Assembly (NCBI GenBank): GCA_019787685.1
Contig: JAHNUO010000016.1
Coordinates: 62,001 to 126,000, forward strand
Length of the DNA stretch: 64,000 nucleotides
Source: Chiua virens
Taxonomy: Eukaryota > Basidiomycota > Agaricomycetes > Boletales > Boletaceae
Direction: 5' to 3'
In this document: positions 59,401 to 64,000 of the stretch, piece by piece
Layout: every line of letters begins with the position of its first letter
Position numbering within the stretch: the first letter of the stretch is position 1
Program-made: the position numbers and the translations under genes
Notes under the pieces: generated by a model
Database searches by the model: none
The model's input: only the letters and a program-made list of their open reading frames with translations
What the model was told of the DNA's origin: nothing

Positions 59401-62400
59401 TCGTCTGGACCGATATCGCTTGATCGAGGTCGTGGAGGTCGCCAATCCGCTGAAAGCGGATTCTGAAGCAGAGGGCCAGGTTGTTCAAACGGCCGCGTTT
59501 GTCTGGGTGACGATCAGGTGTAAGCTCCACTGCAATTTGGTGTTTTGAAATTGCTTGTTCCAAGTCATCGAGTACCCCAAAGCGCTCGAAACGGACCTCG
59601 AAGGAGTTGGCAAGGTTGCTCAGGAAGGCGGGTTTAGAGGGGTGGTCAGCGGGAATGAGGTCTACTGCCGTGCTGTATCTCGAAATCGCCAGCTCGAGGT
59701 CACCTAGTTCGCTTAGCCGCTCGAAACGAGCAACCAAGGAGGTGGCGAGATTACCCAGACAAGTGGGCTTATTGGGGTGATCATCAGCAATGAGATCCAA
59801 TGTGTCCATCTGTTTCGAAATCGCTTGCTCGAGGTCGCTAAGCTGGCCGAGGTGCTTGAAACGGACGAGAAAAGAACTGGCAAGGTCGTTAAGCCGCACA
59901 TACTTGCTAGGGCTATCATCAGGAGTGAGGTCTACAGCATCTTTGTCCCTTGAGATTGCATGTTCGAGGTCATCTGGGTCGCCGAACCACTCGAATCGAG
60001 TGAAAAATGCGCGGGCGAGACTGTTTAGATGGTCAGGTTTGTTAGGATGACAATCAGGCGTGAGGTCCACTGCATCCTTCATCCTGGAGATTGCTTGCTC
60101 GAGATCGCTCAGATCGCCAAGATGGTCAACCCGAGTAAGAAGGGAGTTTGCGAGATTATCCAGGAAGGCGGGTTTGTCAGGGTGACCATTGGGGATGAGA
60201 TCAATGGCTTTATCATACATTGAAATCGCAGCCCCGAGGTCACTTATCTCGCCAAGATGCTCAAAGCGAGTATAAAAAGAACTTGCGAGGTTATTGAGAC
60301 GACCAGGTTTGTCGGGATGGGGATCAGGGGTGAGATTTGCAGCTTCCTGGTGCTTCGAAATCGCGAGCTCAATGTCACTGAGCTCGCCGAGTCGCTCAAA
60401 GCGAGCGAGAAAAGCATTGGCAAGATTGCTCAGAAAGGCAGGTTTGTCTGGGTGATCATCGGGGATGAGCTGCAGAGCAATCGTATGGTGTGAAATCGCT
60501 TGTTCGAGGTCACCCAACGTGCCAAAGCTCTTGAAACGAGCGAGGAAGATATCAGCGAGTGCGTTTATCCGGGCGGGTTTGTCGGGGTGACCATCAGGAG
60601 TAAGGTTCAGAGCCTTCCTACAATTTGAGATCGCTTGTTCCAGGTCACCCGACTCGCCGAGCCGCGAGAAACGAGCTCTAAAGGCAACGGCAAGGTGGTT
60701 GAGACAGGCGGCCTTGATGAGGTGACCTTCGGGAACGAGGTTCAAAGCATCTCTGTGTTTCAAGATGGCTTGCTCGATGTCATCAAGCCCACCGAGATGC
60801 TTGAATCGGATTCTAAAACAAAGGGCGAGGCTGTTCAGGCGACCGGGCTTGTCGGGGTGACCGTCAGGGGTGAGCCTTACGACGTCACTGTACCACGAAA
60901 TCGCTTGCTGGAGATCGTTCATCTCCCCAAGCTGCTCGAAACGTGCCCTATATGAACTAGCCAGGTTGCTTAGATACCTGGGTCTGTCGAGATGATCATC
61001 AGGTGCCCGCCCCAGAGCTTCCCTTTGGCTCGAGATCGCAAGCTCGAGATCACCAAAATCACCGAGGCGCTCGAAGCGAGTCCTGAAACAGAGCGCAAGG
61101 TTGTTCAGATTGCTGTGTTTATCAGGGTGACCGTCAGGGATAAGGTCCACAGCATCTTTACACATCGAGATTGCCTGTTCCAGGGAGTTCAACTCGCCAA
61201 GACGCTTGAAACGAATGAGGAGCGCATTGGTGAGGGCGTTCAAACGGCCAGGCTTGTCGAGATGACCTCGAGGGGTAAGTTCCACAGCTTTGCTGTGACT
61301 CGAAATAGCCCGTTCCAAGTCATTCAGATCGTCATGGAGATTGAAGCGATCGAGAAGAGCATTAGCGAGACTGCACAAACGACCGGGTTTGGTGGAGTGG
61401 TCATCAGGGGTCAGTGCTAAGGCATCCCCATGTCGCAATATCGCTTGCTCAAGGTCGTCCAGTTCACCGAGGCGCGCAAAACGAATTCTGAGGTAGAGGG
61501 CGAGGTTGTTCAGATGGAAAGATTTGTGAGGGCTATGATCCGATGAGAAATCAACCGCATCCGTTAGTCTCGAGACCGCTCGCTCGAGGTCACTCCATTC
61601 TCCGAGGTGTTCGAAACGAGCTTTAAGGCAGATAGCAAGGTTGTTCAAATAAATGGCTACATCTGGGTTCACATCCAAGCAGAGCTCCACCGCAATCCTG
61701 TGTCTCCACATTGCTTCGTCAAGATCACGAAGCTTTCCGAGTCGACGAAAGCGAAGCAATAATGCCATACCGAGTTTTGTTAACCCTTCGAGGTACCGAC
61801 AATTGGGCTCCGTGGCGGAACGAACGAATTCCTCCAGGTATGATATCGCTTGTTGGAGGTCGACCAAATCACCGAGTTGTTCGAAACGGGACAACAAGTC
61901 GTCACTGAAAGTCCAAGGATCCTCCTCAGCCGAGCCAGATGGTATTGTTTTCTCCGTGAGAGGTTGAATGGCGTTATGATCAGGACCCATTTCACGGAGA
62001 GGATGTAGCTTGAGCAAGAAAACCGCAGCTCGATGTTCATAAGTCCCAAGCTGGCTCAAGTTCATTACTTCGCGTAGGAAATCCACGGCCTGTTTTGCGT
62101 CAGCTTCATGAAGCCGAGTCTCATATCGTGCCAGAGAAACAATGGCCAGGTTGATCAAGGTCAAAGGGCGGTCAAGGTGGCCAGCGGGGCGGACGGCTAG
62201 CGCATTGTGATACAATGCGACGGGAATATCGAGAGCATGATCCATGCCATCGACGTGGCAACGAATGAATTTCGCCAAAGCCAAGTTTGATTGGGCAGCA
62301 GCACGACAAGGGTGGCTCAGCGGACAGATATCGAGTGCGTACTCAAACTGGTCAATGGAATGCTCGAGATCTCGTTTTTCTCCGTGCCTTCGATAACGGG

Positions 62401-63296
62401 AGAGAGTATGGTGACCGTTGTTTGTGAGATCTTCTAGCCGGTTTATGGATTCTGTGGTCAACTACGTAGATACACAGGTCAGTAGGAATGATACATAAAC
62501 ATGGATGGTCGACTTACGCGATATGGGTCGAGCGTCCTCAACTCTGATGAATCACCACTCCTGGAATGCAACCAGCTGATACTAATCAAGAGGGACGAAC
62601 ATGGGGATGCCAAGTCCCCATCTTCCGGGGAGAATGTGAAAGCTGAATTGATCTATTGAGAACTCCGCTGGACGTATTGCACTATCTTACTCACGAAGGT
62701 GCTTTGAACTATGAACAAGTAACTGATCGACAGTGACTTCGAGAGTTCGCAAAAGCTCCCCATTTCCAAGAATAGGTTGAAATTCAAAGGATGCATAGAT
62801 CCCGAGATGAACTGTGCTAGATATGTCAAATGGCCTCCAACATCTATTAGGAGCAAATAATGTGATTGAAGATGAAAATGTCTCACAATGGAATCGGTCC
62901 AGTCCATTCGACAACATCGGTATTCATCAATATGGGTTTATTCATCGTCCTCCACTCGCAGTCGTCGTGTTGCACCACAGCATAAAAACCGACCGGAATT
63001 CGTCTAAGACCAACAGTAATATCCGTCACCTGGATACCTACCTTCCAATTAGCAAAGGTTGAAAAACTGCTTTCAGAGATAAACTTCATACTAGTAATCA
63101 CAGTTTTTTCGACCTCATTTGCACGTGTGACGGAAGCGGAGTCGACCTTGGAGTGCGCGTTCCGTGACGGAATATCTTTGACACTTTGTTCCACCTTCAG
63201 GTGGCCTTCTGAGAAGTCAGACGCCTGTGATCGCACCAAAGACAGGTCACTTGGTAAACTTGCAGCATCGTTACGAAGATTGAAACGTACTGCCAT
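56452..63296 (-). CDS. C2-like / TPR / CHAT-domain caspase-fold protein
   Basis: Five exons (63296-62887, 62843-62695, 62642-62518, 62461-57320, 57261-56452; total 6,636 bp) give 2,211 residues without a stop; introns are 43-58 bp, GT-AG. The N-terminal about 200 residues form a C2-like domain (WKVGIQVTDITVGLRRIPVG, MNTDVVEW, YASFEFQPILGNGELL). A helical start follows (LDPYRLTTESINRLEDL). Residues about 415-1,720 hold 28 TPR-like repeats of 46-48 residues (LGELDDLEQAIS...L.PDDHPDKP..LNNLA...RFERLG). The C-terminal CHAT domain carries the catalytic dyad: His in HFACHG (about 2,075) and Cys in LSACQT (about 2,118). CHAT is the caspase-HetF relative used as the protease of bacterial Craspase; in mushrooms such genes are numerous and unstudied. 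The start at 63,296 is the ATG opening the conserved C2-like exon. Confidence 0.92.
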
Positions 63297-64000
63297 GCTC
63301 CTACGTGCCCTTGATCCCTAGTGTTTCTTAATCTGAATTTACTGAATTGCTGGTCATACAGTAGTAACCGAACACACAAATTGTGCCGACTTTGGAGGAT
63401 ATCTGGTGTCAGATAGACGCTGAGAATTTACAGTTCGGAATTCGAGGTGCGAGCAATCGATCATGATAGCGTGAGAAGTTCAGTCCAGTGTGTTCCTCAA
63501 AGCTTCAAGAATCAGAGCACTCCCTTGAAATCTCTGCATCGTGTCGATTCAGTGATACTTTGAATTTGCTACTAGATGGCAATTCAGTCGCAAAAGTAAA
63601 TGACAGTGCATATTCTATTCGCATTCCCTCTTTCATCATCCATGCACTCGACTTATTTAGCCGACAAGGCCCTCATCACTCAGACCGGATGCGTAGTGGC
63701 ATCCTCGATCATACAGCTCTCGTATGCTGATGATAAACCGGGGCATCATGGGACACATAGCCATGTAAGCGGCCAGTTCACAAAGATCGGTGCAGTGCTG
63801 TCGACAGACGGTGCGTCTTCAAGTTGGACCATGTTGGCAATGTTGAAGTACTGTCGTCAGCCCACCGTCTGCAAATCTTGGATCTGTAGAGGGCCCTACC
63901 CTCTGTAAATATCTGTAAATTCGATCCAACTCATTTCGTGCCATATGGGTAATATTTGTTTTAGAATGACAATTGCAATCTAGATATCTTGCGCAGGTAC
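63297..64000. other. upstream region of the TPR-CHAT gene
   Basis: Should contain its minus-strand promoter. Open frames at 63,488-63,908 have no recognisable domain. No repeat or RNA gene was seen. Confidence 0.5.

Overview
The window is nuclear DNA of a filamentous basidiomycete, most probably a mushroom-forming agaricomycete. Genes are cut by many 43-92 bp introns (GT-AG, CTNAC/CTAAC branch sites), and several families are typical of that group: DUF6533-type seven-helix membrane proteins, TPR-CHAT proteins, large GTPase/vWA proteins, polyporopepsin-like proteases and BED-type hAT transposons. No name below the class can be given from sequence alone. No rRNA, tRNA, CRISPR or plasmid features were seen.

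Layout. 1-8,300 is a transposon graveyard: a decayed hAT element (about 1,127-5,945, transposase on the minus strand) carries two nested LTR-like insertions. It abuts a decayed C-terminal half of a metacaspase-like gene (about 311-1,069, minus). 8,841-11,918 holds two convergent secreted hydrolases: a GDSL/SGNH esterase (+) and a pepsin-type aspartic protease (-). 13.4-13.8 kb has an F-box gene relic. 15.0-24.0 kb holds three tandem DUF6533-type membrane protein genes (+). They are separated by duplicated flanks, a 1.4 kb foldback element with about 220 bp arms, skewed-composition DNA and a 120-135 bp minisatellite.

24.3-53.5 kb is a head-to-tail triplication of a unit of about 10 kb. Each unit has one very large (about 2,500 aa) gene coding, in order, a disordered acidic N-terminus, long unrecognised and helical regions, a beta-rich (propeller-like?) part, a GB1/RHD3-like GTPase, a long Cys/His-rich zinc-binding region and a C-terminal vWA domain with a MIDAS motif. 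Copy I is broken by at least five 1-nt indels. Copies II and III look intact and are nearly identical. Between copies sit truncated 5' ends of a metacaspase gene fused to a scrap of a DUF6533 gene, so the duplication breakpoints can be read directly. The full-length metacaspase-like gene follows copy III (53,781-55,952) and carries one apparent frameshift. Convergent to it is a 2,211-residue protein (56,452-63,296, minus) with a C2-like N-terminus, 28 TPR-like repeats and a CHAT caspase-fold peptidase domain.

How the parts may work together (inference): a GBP-like GTPase/vWA protein, a metacaspase and a TPR-CHAT protease lie side by side, with recent duplication, gene conversion and pseudogenisation in the GTPase gene. 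That is the pattern expected of a fungal self/non-self recognition or regulated cell-death locus. No function is proven by the sequence.
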